DNA from: Lonicera japonica
Taxonomy: Eukaryota; Streptophyta; Magnoliopsida; Dipsacales; Caprifoliaceae
Assembly (NCBI GenBank): GCA_021464415.1
Contig: CM038465.1
Location: 20,119,839 to 20,183,838, forward strand
Direction: 5' to 3'
DNA: 64,000 nucleotides
This document shows, piece by piece, positions 23,632-35,187 of this stretch. The position numbers were made by a program, and so were the translations under genes. Each line of letters starts with the position of its first letter. The stretch's first letter is position 1. A model generated the notes under the pieces. The model saw nothing but the letters and a program-made list of their open reading frames with translations, was not told where the DNA came from and searched no databases.

Positions 23632-26201
23632 TGTAACACCCGGTTTCTTTATCGCTTGCAAATCACGACCCATATCGCGTAAAAGGTAGAATTTGGCTCC
23701 GGGTAGCCAAATTGGGTTCTGAAAAGGTTGGAATGGTTTGGAAACCTCCAACAAGTCATATTAACTTATTTAAGTGTGTTATAATGACCCTAAGTCATTT
23801 CGGGTGGTCCGGACGGAAATCGGTTCGAAAATCACAAGTTTGGAACCTACGCGATAAATTATTTTTACCCGACTTTGGATGACCATAACTTCTTCATCCG
23901 AACTCCAAATGAGTCCCCATTTTTGGTCACATCTTCATTTCAATTCCCTCTACAACTTTCGTGTTTTGGCCGAGACCCAATTCTCACTCCTCGATTGCCA
24001 AAATTGGGCGTGAAGTTGAGCCTGTGACCAAACAGCAAAATTGTGTGCTGTGAATAGTGGAAGTCGACTACATGGTTTTTATGTAGTCGACTACATCGAT
24101 CTGAGCGAGAATTTTAAGCTTATTTCCTCCCTTTTCATTCTCATTTTCACCTAACCAATTGGAGAGCTTTTAGAGAGAGATGGAGAGCGATTTTGGGGGA
24201 AATCTCGTGATCATCTAAGGCGCTTCCTTCCGCATCACACCCACACCCACACCAAACAAAACATCATCATCATCATCATCTTCATCGTCAATTTCATCTT
24301 CTTCCTCCTTGTATTGCCATGGCTAGGGTTTTGAGCTCAAATTGGGGATTTTCGCATCTACGCGGTTTCGGCTCGATTCTTCCGCAATACTTCGAGGGAT
24401 TGACCCTCTTAAGGTGGGAACAATATTATTAAAGCTTGTTTTCAAAGTTATTACAACATATTTACCCCAAATCAAACTAAACCTAGGGTTTTTACTCAAA
24501 GTTGCATATGCATGGGATTTGGGTCAATTTCTTTGGATAACTTTGATAGATTTGCATCATATATGACATCAATAACGATTTTATACAAAAAGCCCAAATT
24601 ATAAATGATTTATAAGAAAGTTTGGTATATGACCTTCAAATACGTATACGATTATATACTCTAGACTTTGATACACTTATGTATGATGTCATATATGGGA
24701 TTTAAACCATATTTTGGACAAAGTTATATATGTTAGTGGTATTGTTGTTGTGTTTTAAGTTATAAACCAAATTTATGAGATTTTCTACTTACCTAGCCAG
24801 TCCGTAAGTATGCTTGTTAAATACATGTAAATGTTTTGTCTAAATGAAGTCTTTAAATCATAGTGGGAGGCTATTTGGGAACTCGTACACATTGTTTGAT
24901 TATATTAGACTTGGCTTGGGGCCAAATTGATGAAAACATATGAAACCTCCCAAACTAATGATTTTCTGGTTTCCTCTATTAACTGACGGACTTGGCGTAT
25001 ATTGTTCAATCTCTACAACAATACCACTACAGGTTTTACAATATGTATATTTACTCATATCATCAATGGATATATATATATATACAAGTTTTACGAATAT
25101 ATATGGAATGCATGTATATTCATATCTATATATGTTGGATTCTATATTCTTGTGATTTCATTGATTCAATGAGATGATTATTGTGATTTTACATCGGATG
25201 GCCACACCGTTTGTACTAGATAGATGGTGATTACCGGTAGCGTATAGCCTTGGTGGTTACGTGAGTATTATTGTAGCGTACGCCTTTATGGCGGCGTGAG
25301 GTAGCGTACGCCTGTGTGGCTGCGTGAGATAGCGTCTAGGTGGACCTGGTAGGTGGTCCCTGCCTTGGGCAGAAGAAACCGAGTTGTCGGCTATCTCTGT
25401 GCACAATAGATGTATGAAAATCCTAGACGTGAGTATGATATGTGATTGATGTGATAGATCTAGTCGCGGTGTTGTGGCATATACTGTATGATGATGTATA
25501 TATATACTGCTTTTCTTGTACTTTGGGTTGGGGACATTATATATGCATTCACAAAAGGTTTTCCGTGCATTGGCTGCTTCAGAAATATAGTATATATATT
25601 TACACTTGTACATACAAAATGAAATGTATTTTACTCAAAAGTGATTCTTTATAGAGAAGCAGCTCATAAACTATTTTCATTATAATACATGGCATGGCAT
25701 GCATGGGTTTTAATCTATTTTCCTATACAAATTCTTATAGTTCCCACTGAGTCAGTTTGACTCACTCCCATTTTCCAAACCAGGTTTTGCAGGTGTTCCC
25801 GGGGATGGTATGCTTATGGAGTCTAGATAGCTCTGACGGACTCTGATCACCCAAGTCGTTATGAAACGACTTATGTACTAGTTGTTTAGTTAATAAATGT
25901 TTATGTATTATAGTGTTGTATTTTGATATAAAGTTTATTGAGATTGGGACCTCATTAGAGGCTTTGTATAAATGACTTTTCTTAAATGTGGAGTATCTAT
26001 TGAAAATGGATTATAGGTATATTTTAATAGGTTTTGGTAATGCTTACATGCCAAAATTTTCTAAAAATTACCGCTTTATTTTGAATTCTCTTTTTATATA
26101 AGTTCTAAGTTTTATCATTTCATACTCGTCGTCGCGTACGACTCCGTGGCTAACCGGGTCCCGGAGGTATAATCCTCTAAACGGGATTTTGGGGTGTCAC
26201 A
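23632..26201 (+). mobile_element. Solo LTR of 2.57 kb with perfect target duplication
   Basis: The left end is TGTAACACCCGG and the right end GGGGTGTCACA, near-perfect terminal inversions ending in TG and CA. The flanking 5-mers are both GTTTC (23627-23631 and 26202-26206). There is no internal region or second LTR, so this is a solo LTR left by recombination. A TGTAACACCC start with a multi-kilobase length is common among plant Ty3/gypsy LTRs. It includes a CAT microsatellite at 24264-24285, a leader-like segment with a start at 24319, and a short tandem repeat at 25235-25330. Confidence 0.85.
25235..25330 (+). repeat. Short tandem repeat inside the solo LTR
   Basis: Three to four diverged copies of a unit of about 30 bp start with GTAGCGTACGCC or a variant, followed by a GGCGGCGTGAG-like tail. 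They are GC-rich in an AT-rich LTR. The related LTR at 61343 has an analogous GC-rich block at about 62860-63060 built from AGCATACCCT-type units. Confidence 0.7.
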
Positions 26202-26206
26202 GTTTC

Positions 26207-26795
26207 GTCAGCGAGTTGAGCGTTTCATTAGTTTGCACATATTGGTGTTTGAAAATATAACACTCTTTCTGTTTCAAATTCAAAAAGTTTTACGCTGGTT
26301 AATTATTTTCAAAAGAAAAAGATGCTAATTTCAATTTGGTCCATAATAATAATAATCAAGAATACAAATTTTTTATTATGAGATTTATTACACTAAGGAT
26401 GTCAGTATAACTACAACTAAGACTCAGATCAACATTATCAAACACCATAGGAAAAGGTTCCTCAATATTGGTGCTGAAACAAGACAAATTATTCCCCCAC
26501 GTAGCACAGTTGTCGAATTTCTCTTAACCAAATCTAAAGAATGCGAAATTTTAATCAATTACTTTGATAATTCAATCACTCCTACCTTTAGACCTGCCAA
26601 TCGGGCTATATGAGTACAGCTCGAGGTTCTTCAAGCTCAACCCAAATTATTTTGAGTATACTCAAACTCGAGTTTGGCCCAAAGAAAATCTCACCTTATA
26701 TGCCCAAACTTAACTCATAATTTAATACGGGATTCGGGCCCGAGTTCGTGCAGCCATATAAGATTTATATGAATGGTCTAAAATTTTGTAAGTAC
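26207..26795. other. Spacer between solo LTR and satellite array
   Basis: AT-rich, with no open frame and no recognised element. An AAT run lies at 26343-26355. Confidence 0.4.
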
Positions 26796-29700
26796 CAAGG
26801 GAAAAAGTCTCAAAAAAAATTCTTTTTGGTTAGCGGATGTGTAGACCGATAAATGGTCTAAAATGATAACGTGGACAAGATGTGCGTGTTTAACCCATCA
26901 TTGACATTCAGAATTCGAATTGCTAAATCTTTGAGTGTTTTTCTTTCAAAATGAAGCCTTTTCTTGGGAAAAATCCTCGAAATAAATTCTTTTTGATAAA
27001 TAGATGTGTAGACTGGTAAATGGCCTAAAACGACAACGTTGGCAAGATGTGCGTGTTTAACCATCACAGACGTTCATAATTCGAATTGCAAAATCTATGA
27101 GTATTTCTCATTCAAAATGAAGCCTTCTCGTGGGAAAAAGTCTAGAAAAAAATTGTTTTTGGTTAGCAGATGCGTAGATCGATAAATGGTCTAAAACGAT
27201 AACGTGGACAAGATGTGCGTGTTTAACCCATCATTGACGTTCAGAATTCGAATTGCAAAATCTTTGAGTGTTTTTCTTTCAAAATGAAGCCTTTTCTTGG
27301 GAAAAATCCTCGAAATAAATTATTTTCGGTAAACGGATGTGTAGACTGGTAAATGGCCTAAAACGACAACGTTGGCAAGATGTGCGTGTTTAACCATCAC
27401 AGACGTTCATAATTCGAATTGCAAAATCTATGAGTATTTCTCATTCAAAATAAAGCCTTTTCATGGGAAAAAGTCTCGAAAAAAATTCTTTTTGGTTAGC
27501 GGATGTGTAGACCGATAAATGGTCTAAAACGATAACGTGGACAAGATGTGCGTGTTTAACCCATCATTGACGTTCAGAATTTGAATTGTAAAATCTTTTA
27601 GTGATTTTCTTTCAAAATGAAGCCTTTTCTTGGGAAAAATCCTCAAAATAAATTCTTTTCGGTAAACGGATGTGTAGACTGGTAAATGGCCTAAAACGAC
27701 AACGTTGGCAAGATGTGTGTGTTTAACCATCACAGACGTTCATAATTCGAATTGCAAAATCTATGAGTATTTCTCATTCAAAATGATGCCTTTTCAAGGG
27801 AAAAAGACTCCCAAAAAATTCTTTTTGGTTAGCAGATGTGTAGACCGATAAATGCTCTAAAACGATAACGTGGACAAGATGTGCGTGTTTATCCCATCAT
27901 TGATGTTCATAATTCGAATTGCAAAATCTTTGTGTGTTTTTCATTCAAAACGAAGCCTTTTCGTGGATAAAAGCCTCGAACTAAATTCTTTTTGGTTAAC
28001 GGATGTATAGACCAATAAATGGTTTAAAACGATAGCGTAGAGAACATGCACGTGTCTAACCCATCACAGACGTTCATAATTCGAATTGCAAAACCTACGA
28101 GTATTTCTCATTCAAAATGAAGCCTTTTCGTGGGAAAATGTCTCGAAAAAAATTATTTTTGGTTTGCGGATGTGTAGACCGATAAATGGTCTAAAACGAT
28201 AACTTTGGCAAGATGTGCGTATTTAACCATCACAGACGTTCATAATTCGAATTGCAAAATTTATGAGTATTTCTCATTCAAAATTAAGCCTTTTCATAGG
28301 AAAAAGTCTCGAAAAAAATTATTTTTCGTCAGCGGATGTGTAGACTGATAAATGGTCTAAAACGATAACGTGGACAAGATGTGCATGTTTAACCCATCAT
28401 TGACGTTCAGAATTCGAATTGCAAGATCTTTGAATGTTTTTCATTAAAAACGAAGCATTTTCATGGATAAAGTCCTCGAACTAAATTATTTTTGGTTAAC
28501 GGATGTGTAGACCAATAAATGGTTTAAAACGATAGCGTAGACAACAACCACGTGTCTAACCCATCACAGACGTTCATAATTCGAATTGCAAAATCTAAGA
28601 GTATTTCTCATTCAAAATGAAGCCTTTTCGTGGGAAAAAGTCTCGAAAAAAATTATTTTAGGTTAGCGGAAGTGTAGACCGATAAATGGTCTAAAACGAT
28701 AACGTGGACAAGATGTTCGTGTTTAACCCATCATTGACGTTCAGAATTAGAATTGCAAAATGTTTGGGTGTTTTTCATTCAAAATGAAGCCTTTTCTTGG
28801 GAAAAATTCTCGAAAAAATTCTTTTTGGTAAACGGATGTATAGACTGGTAAATGGCCTAAAACGACAACGTGGGCAAGATGTGCGTGTTCAACCATCAGA
28901 GACGTTCATAATTCAAATTGTAAAATCAATAAGTATTTCTCATTCAAAATAAAGCCTTTTCATGGGAAAAAGTCTCGAAAAAAATTCTTTTTGGTTAGCG
29001 GATGTGTAGACCGATAAATGGTCTAAAACGATAACGTGGAAAAGATGTGCGTGTTTAACCCATCATTGACGTTCAGAATTTGAATTGCAAAATCTTTTAG
29101 TGTTTTTCTTTCAAAATGAAGCCTTTTCTTGGGAAAAATCCTCGAAATAAATTCTTTTCGGTAAACGGATGTGTAGACTGGTAAATGGCCTAAAACGACA
29201 ACGTTGGCAAGATGTGCGTGTTTCACCATCACAGACGTTCATAATTCAAATTGTAAAATCAATGAGTATTTCTCATTCAAAATGAAGCCTTTTCATGGGA
29301 AAAAGTCTCGAAAAAAATTCTTTTTGGTTAGCGGATGTGTAGACCGATAAATGGTCTAAAACGATAACGTGGACAAGATGTGCGTGTTTAACCCATCATT
29401 GACGTTCAGAATTCGAATTGCAAAATCTTTGAGTGTTTTTCTTTCAAAATGAAGCCTTTTCTTGGGAAAAATCCTCGAAATAAATTCTTTTCGGTAAACG
29501 GATGTGTAGACTAGTAAATGGCCTAAAACGACAACGTTGGCAAGATGTGCGTGTTTAACCATCACAGACGTTCATAATTCGAATTGCAAAATCTATGAGT
29601 ATTTCTCATTCAAAATGAATCGTTTTCATGGGAAAAAGTCTCGAAAAAAAATTATTTTTGGTTAGCGGATGTGTAGACCGATAAATGGTCTAAAACGATA

Positions 29701-30440
29701 ACGTGGACAAGATGTGCGCGTTTAACCCATCATTGACATTTAGAATGTTTTTCATCCAAAACGAAGCCTTTTCATGGATAAAAGCCTCGAATTAATTCTT
29801 TTGGTTAACGGATGTGTAGACCAATAAATGGTTTAAAACGATAGCGTAGACAACATGCACGTGTCTAACCCATCACAGACGTTCATAATTCGAATTGCAA
29901 AATCTATGAGTATTTCTCATTCAAAATGAAGCCTTTTCGTGGGAAAAAGTCTCTAAAAAATTTATTTTTGGTTAGCGGATGTGTAGACCGATAAACGGTC
30001 TAAAACGATAACGTGGACAAGATGTGCATGTTTAACCCATCATTGACGTTCAGAATTCGAATTGCAAAATCTTTGAGTGTTTTTCTTTCAAAATGAAGCC
30101 TTTTCTTGGGAAAAATTCTCGAAACAAATTCTTTTTGGTAAACGGATGAGTAGACCGGAAAATGGCCTAAAACGACAAAGTGGCCAAGACGTGCGTTAAA
30201 CCATCATTGACGTTCAAAATTTCGAATTGCAAAATCTTTGAGTGTTTTTCTTTTAAAATGAAGCATTTTCTTGGGAAAAATTCTCGAAATAAATTCTTTT
30301 TGGTAAATGGATGTGTAGACTGGTAAATGGCCTAAAACGACAACGTGGGCAAGATGTGCGTGTTTAACCCATCATTGACGTTCAAAATTTCGAATTGCAA
30401 AATCTTTGAGTGTTTTTCTTTCAAAATGACGCCTTTTCTT
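26796..30440 (+). repeat. Satellite-like tandem array, 166/167-bp monomer, 333-bp dimer
   Basis: The word GATGTGTAGA starts at 26836, 27003, 27169 (variant) and 27336, giving spacings of 167, 166 and 167. About 22 monomers fill 3.6 kb. Two main types alternate: one with GACCGATAAATGGTCTAAAA and ACCCATCATTGACG, the other with GACTGGTAAATGGCCTAAAA and ACCATCACAGACG. A third type with GACCAATAAATGGTTTAAAA occurs at about 28010, 28510 and 29815. The last monomers (30130-30440) are mostly of the second type. The array runs without a break into the end of a gypsy polyprotein frame at about 30430. Short minus-strand open frames of 69 codons at 333- or 666-bp spacing are a by-product of the period. 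Confidence 0.93.
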
Positions 30441-30584
30441 GATGAGCCCAAGGATAGCACTGGAGCTGGATCATGGAGTGAAGACTATGCAGATCCCATC
30501 CTTCCAAGTGGTCCGATCACCCGAGCTAGAGCAAGGAAGATGAAGGAAGCACTCATGAGCATGGTCCACCGAGCTGATGAATAA
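30430..30584 (+). pseudogene. C-terminal end of a Ty3/gypsy polyprotein
   Basis: The frame continues from the last satellite monomer into FLDEPKDSTGAGSWSEDY and then GPITRARARKMKEAL, ending at TAA 30582-30584. A G-PITRARAKK-like basic tail is the usual end of plant gypsy Gag-Pol proteins, just before the 3' LTR. All other pol domains are missing to the left, where the satellite begins. Confidence 0.65.
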
Positions 30585-30653
30585 AGCTGACGCTTGGAGA
30601 AGCATTCAAGGAGAAAGAGCACGAATGGAAAATAATGCTTAGCCAAGAAGAAT

Positions 30654-31190
30654 TGGAACCACACGTCTGAATTATTTCATGGCGTTTTATTATTATTATT
30701 ATTATTATTATATTATTATTTTTATTCTGCATTGTTGAAGCCCATGGATTGAGGATAATTATTAGATTAGAGTTGGGCTGCTAAGTTGGTTTTGGGCTTG
30801 TTCTAGACTATTCTTTATTTCGAAGTGGGCTTCGCCCGTTTGTGTTATTTTTTCGTTTTAGGGTTGTTTTCCTCCTATTTAAAGGAGTTAACCCTTTTGT
30901 TTAAGGCAATTGATTATTACGAATTTGAGTGTTTCGCTCCTTTAAGTTCTTAAAACTTGTTGACAGTTTGAATTAATTTTAATTCGTATGTTCTTGACTT
31001 ATCAATCAATTCTCCATCAATTGATTGTGGCGTCATTCGACTTATACCAAGGTTCGATTCTTGTTATCAAGGGTTTGGGTTGAGGTCTCCGCCCTCCATC
31101 TATCGACGTTTTCCAAGGTTCGATTCTTGTTATCAAGGGTTAGGTTGAGGATCCATCAAACTGTAGAAAAGACGATCCGAGTTCGCATCA
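30654..31190 (+). mobile_element. Gypsy LTR with internal sequence on both sides
   Basis: It starts near TGGAACCACACG after a purine-rich CAAGAAGAA and ends GTTCGCATCA. The next bases, TTGATCAGAGG, resemble a tRNA-Met primer site (TGGTATCAGAG) with two bases lost. It shares CTTGACTTATCAATCA, GATTGTGGC, TACCAAGGTTC and GGGTTGAGG with the LTRs at 56937 and 60480, so it belongs to the same broad family. To its left is a polyprotein end and to its right a gag start, so it lies between two partial elements. Boundaries are approximate. Confidence 0.6.
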
Positions 31191-31415
31191 TTGATCAGAG
31201 GAACTTTTCTAACCAGGTTTTATCTATCGTTTTAATTTTCTGCTCTTTTTAATTCGTGCCTTTTAATCTAATTAGGGTTCTTATTATCGATTTAAAAAAA
31301 AAATAAAAAAAAATTGATCTAGATCCAATTCGTATCTGTTCTTGTCAAAAAAAAATCTGTTGAGGCTATTTATTTCGAATCTGTTAGGATTATAATCCCG
31401 AAAGCACAAACCCTA

Positions 31416-31513
31416 GAATTGCGATTTGCGATTTGGTATCTACGTGTTGAATTGCGATTTGCGATTTGGTATCTACGTGTTGAATTGCGATTTGCGATTT
31501 GGTATCTACGTGT
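31416..31513 (+). repeat. 33-bp unit, three copies, in gypsy leader
   Basis: The unit GAATTGCGATTTGCGATTTG plus GTATCTACGTGTT is present three times with almost no change. It lies between the primer site and gag of the element that begins at 30654. GCGATTT is itself repeated inside each unit. Confidence 0.9.
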
Positions 31514-31769
31514 TAGTCCTTATTCTGTGATTGCTATTTGGTGTTAAATTCGGGCTTGTCTCTTGTTGCGGTTTCTACTTTCGATTGCTGTTAGGGTTAG
31601 AATCTCGATTGGTAAGTTTCGATTGCCGCATATGAACCCTAGCTCTTAAACTTCAGATCTGACTGCTGTTTCGATTGCGATTTGTTGAGTTTTCGAAATC
31701 TGAAAATTTCGACTACACCAGGTTAAATCTATATTCTTTATTTGTGCTAACCTCTGTTTTGCAGCAATT

Positions 31770-32270
31770 ATGTCCAGTGGTAATGAAGGGGATTACCCTA
31801 GTTTCGATCCGAAATTGTACCAGGAAGCGATGACGATTGGCTTACGAAAACTGCTAAGAGAAGAGTTGGGTAGCTTCAAGGAGCAAGTAGAGGAGATGAG
31901 CAGTGAGATGAAGCGAATGCGGGTAAAAGGTTGATAGAGTTGAGAGCTCCAACTTGAGCAACCTGGCCAATTACATAGTGCTCAAAGAAGTGGAAGGCCG
32001 CAGCTAGAGATAGGAGGGCTGAGTACAATTCTGATAACTATTACCGGGATGGCCAAGACGTTGGGCTAGCGATGTTGATTCGGTAATCGCTAACAGACGA
32101 ACGGTAGACGATTTAATGGTGACTTAATCAGAGGATGAATAGCATGAATGGATCAAAATGAAGATGCATCCTTCCAGGGCAAGAACGACCCCGAGAGCCT
32201 ATCTGAGTGGGTCAAGAAAGTAGAATTGGTGTTTGCTTGCCATAACTACTCCGAAAAAAAATAAAATTAA
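31770..32270 (+). pseudogene. Ty3/gypsy gag start, broken by stops
   Basis: The ATG at 31770 opens a frame with FDPKLYQEAMTIGLRKLLRE, then a charged coiled segment (EEMSSEMKRMR), then a stop. A later frame (about 32150-32265) has FQGKNDPESLSEWVKKVELV and FACHNYSE, the hallmark start of the plant gypsy gag core. The sequence ends at the N gap. Gag forms the virus-like particle; this copy is not functional. Confidence 0.7.
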
Positions 32271-32370
32271 NNNNNNNNNNNNNNNNNNNNNNNNNNNNNN
32301 NNNNNNNNNNNNNNNNNNNNNNNNNNNNNNNNNNNNNNNNNNNNNNNNNNNNNNNNNNNNNNNNNNNNNN
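32271..32370. other. Assembly gap of 100 N
   Basis: Exactly 100 N, the usual placeholder for a gap of unknown length. A gypsy gag lies on its left and a LINE on its right, so the true join is unknown and sequence, including IPMS exons, may be missing here. Confidence 0.98.
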
Positions 32371-32611
32371 TACTCCGTTTCGATTCGAAAATATGTGGCG
32401 TAAAATCATAGAGAGTTCTGGGAATTTTCAAAGATTGGTGGGTGAAAGCACGGTTGAAGGGTGGGAAGGGTTCAAATTCATGAAGAAATTGGAGAAAGTT
32501 AAACAGAAAGTTAAAAGATGGAACTCGGAGGTATTCGGTGAGTGAGGGTGAAAAAGGGGCAGTTAATGCGTTAAAATTCAAGAAATTGATGAAGAAGAAA
32601 TTAGGGGTTCT

Positions 32612-33844
32612 TTGGGTGAAGAGAAAATAGTGGAGAGAAGGAGGTTAAAGGAGGAGATGGAAGAACTACTCTTGAATGAAGAAATCTCTTGGAACCAAAA
32701 AGCGAGAGTTAAAGGAGTAGTTGAATGGGATGCTAATTCTAGCTTATTCCATCGGATTATTAATCAAAGAAAAGTTAACAAATTCATAAGTAAGATGGAG
32801 AGGGAGGACGGCTTGATGGTGTTGGAAGAATCCGAAATTGAGAGCGAGTTGGTGGAGTATTTTAAGAGGCTTTACACAAAAAAGGAAAGTTCTCACGTGG
32901 GTTTTGGGGGCTTGGAGTGGAACCCGATTAGTGTAGAGAACAAGGAATGGCTTGAAAGGCCATTTGAGGAGGAAGAGGTTAAGGCAGCTATTGATTCGTG
33001 TGACGGTAACAAGTCGCGGGACGGACGGGTACACTATGGAGGTATTCAAATAGGATGGGAGATTATTAAAGAGGACTTAATGAAGGTTTTGAGGGAATTT
33101 TTTGACAGTGGGGTGGTGAATGCGCGTACTAATGCAACGTTCATATGCCTCATTCCGAAGAAAATCGCTTCTTTCAAACTTAAAGATTTTAGACCTATTA
33201 GCCTAGTTACTAGTCTTTACAAAGTATTGGCTAAAGTCTTATCTTTAAGGTTGAGGGAGGTAATGGGTGAAACGGTAGGAGTTGCGCAAGGGGCCTTTGT
33301 TAAGGGGAGACAAATTCTTGATTTGGCTCTCATTGCTAATGAAGGTGTTGAGGAGTATAGGGAGAGAAAGAAGGAAGGATTGGTGTTGAAGATTGATTTT
33401 GAAAAGGCTTACGATCACATTGAGTGGGATTTTTTGGATCATGTGTTGGAGAATAAGGGGTTTGGGAGTAGGTGGAGGAGATGGATTAAAGGGTGCTTGT
33501 CGTCGGTAAATTTTTCGGTGTTGATGAATGGGAGACCAAGGGGGTTCTTTAAGGCGACAAGAGGTCTTCGGCAAGGGGATCCTCTCTCTCCTTTTCTTTT
33601 TGTGTTGGTATCGGATGCATTAAATTTGTTGGTTGAGAGGGCAATAGGGCGCGATATGGTTGAAGGATTTTCTATAGGTAGAGATAGAGTAAAATTGTCC
33701 CATTTACAATTTGCCGACGATACTATCTTTTTCCTTTCTAGAAATGAGGAGAAAATAGATAATCTTATTTGTATTTTAGACATTTTCGGGTATGCTTCGG
33801 GTTTAAAGATAAATTTCTCCAAAAAGCGAAGTGGTGGGCATTAA
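32612..33844 (+). pseudogene. LINE reverse transcriptase, catalytic part
   Basis: A frame of 410 codons covers the pre-RT region and RT. Visible motifs are SLFHRIINQRKVNKFISKM (about residues 46-64), FRPISLVTSLYKVLAKVLS (about 193-211), LKIDFEKAYDHIEWDFLDHV with the first catalytic Asp, RGLRQGDPLSPFLFVLVSDA and LQFADDTIFFL with the FADD box at residues 367-370. The usual KAPGPDG motif is degraded to NKSRDGRV (about 134-141). The frame is lost just after GLKINFSKK by what looks like a single-base change at about 33835. Confidence 0.85.
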
Positions 33845-33882
33845 TATAGAAGAGGAGGAGTTGAATTCATTAGCTGCCAGAA

Positions 33883-35187
33883 TTGGGTGCTCGGTGGAAG
33901 TTGGCCTATGTCTTATTTGGGGTTGCCTTTGGGGGATCCGAATCAAAAGGGTTGGGTTTTTGGAGTCCGGTTGTTGAAAAAGTAGGTAGAAGGCTCGAAG
34001 GTTGGTTCAGGGGATGTGTTTCGAGAGGTGGTAAGCTGACTTTGATTCAGTCGGTTTTGGAAAGTATTCCAATTTACTATCTTTCTCTTTTTAAAATTCC
34101 CGTTTTTGTGGCCAAGACCATTGAAAAATTAATGAGGAATTTTCTCTGGGAGGGGTTTGAGAAGGGAAAAGGGGATCATTTGGTGGGTTGGGAGTCTGTC
34201 TCTCGGTGTAAAAGAGATGGGGGTCTGGGTATTGGTAATTTGATTAAGAGGAACGAGGCTCTTTTGGGTAAATGGTTGTGGCGATTTCCGATTGAACAAA
34301 GTGCATTTTGGCACTCCATTATCAAAAGTAAATATGGAGTGATAAACAATGGTTGGAGATCTAATGCCGTGGTTAGAGGGTCACTTCGTAATCCATGGAA
34401 GGCAATTTCTAGAGGTATTGTCAAGTTTGAGAGGAGTTTTCGATTCAAGGTTGGAGATGGAGCTAATATTCGGTTTTGGTTAGATAGATGGTTGGAGAGG
34501 GACACCTTGGCAGTGCAGTTTCCACGATTACATAGAGTGGCAGTCAATCCAAGAGCTTTAATAGCTGATTATATTTTCTGGGATTCAAGTGACAATTTTA
34601 CATGGGACATTATATTTAGAAGAAATTTTTCGGAAGTGGAAGAGATCGAGTATATGATAATGGTGGGGTTAATTAATAATTTGCAGATATCAAGATTCGA
34701 GAGGGATTCAAGAATATGGGAGATAGATAAATCTGGGCTGTTTTCTGTAAGATCATTTTTTGAATTTCTGTCACAGGCCAACGTAGAAGGAAATTTTGAA
34801 CCATACGATATGATTTGGATGAATGGTATACCGGCTAAGGTTAAGGTTTTGGCTTGGTTAGCTGCTATAAAGAAAGTTAACACAGCAGACTTGCTGCAAT
34901 TGAGAAGACCGTACTTACAAATTTCTCCATCTTGGTGTGTTTTGTGTAAAAAGGAGGGAGAGTGCATTGATCATATGTTACTCCATTGTTCATTTGTTCA
35001 CCTTATTTGGTGCAACATTCGAAGTCTGTTAGGTCTGATTTCGGCTTTTCCAAAATCTTGGCATAGGTTACTTTCATTAAAGTGGTATTTGAAGGGTAAC
35101 AAAAAGAAGTCTAAAACTTTATGGAGAAGTAGTTGCATGGCAGTTGTATGGTGCGTGTGGAGGGAAAGGAATTCCAGATTGTTTTGA
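33883..35187 (+). pseudogene. LINE RT connector and zinc domain
   Basis: This frame of 434 codons continues the RT protein after the frameshift. The bases between 33835 and 33900 still read ARIGCSVGSWPMSYLGLPLG in a third frame. It includes the connector (EGWFRGCVSRGGKLTLIQSV), GLGIGNLIKRNEALLGKWLW, VGDGANIRFWLDRWL and the zinc-binding segment WCVLCKKEGECIDHMLLHC (about residues 351-369). The domain order is that of plant L1-type elements. No RNase H domain follows. Confidence 0.85.

Noticed and set aside
26858..29565. Four similar minus-strand frames of 69 codons (MMVKHAHLANVVVLG type)
   Set aside because: They lie in the satellite array at multiples of 333 bp and are a product of the repeat period. 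There is no start context or independent support.
26796..30440. CRISPR-like repeat array
   Set aside because: The whole 166-bp unit repeats without unique spacers, and this is plant nuclear DNA.
33245..33822. Minus-strand frames opposite the plus LINE
   Set aside because: Shadows of the RT frame. No motif, and the plus-strand frame carries the FADD box and other RT motifs.
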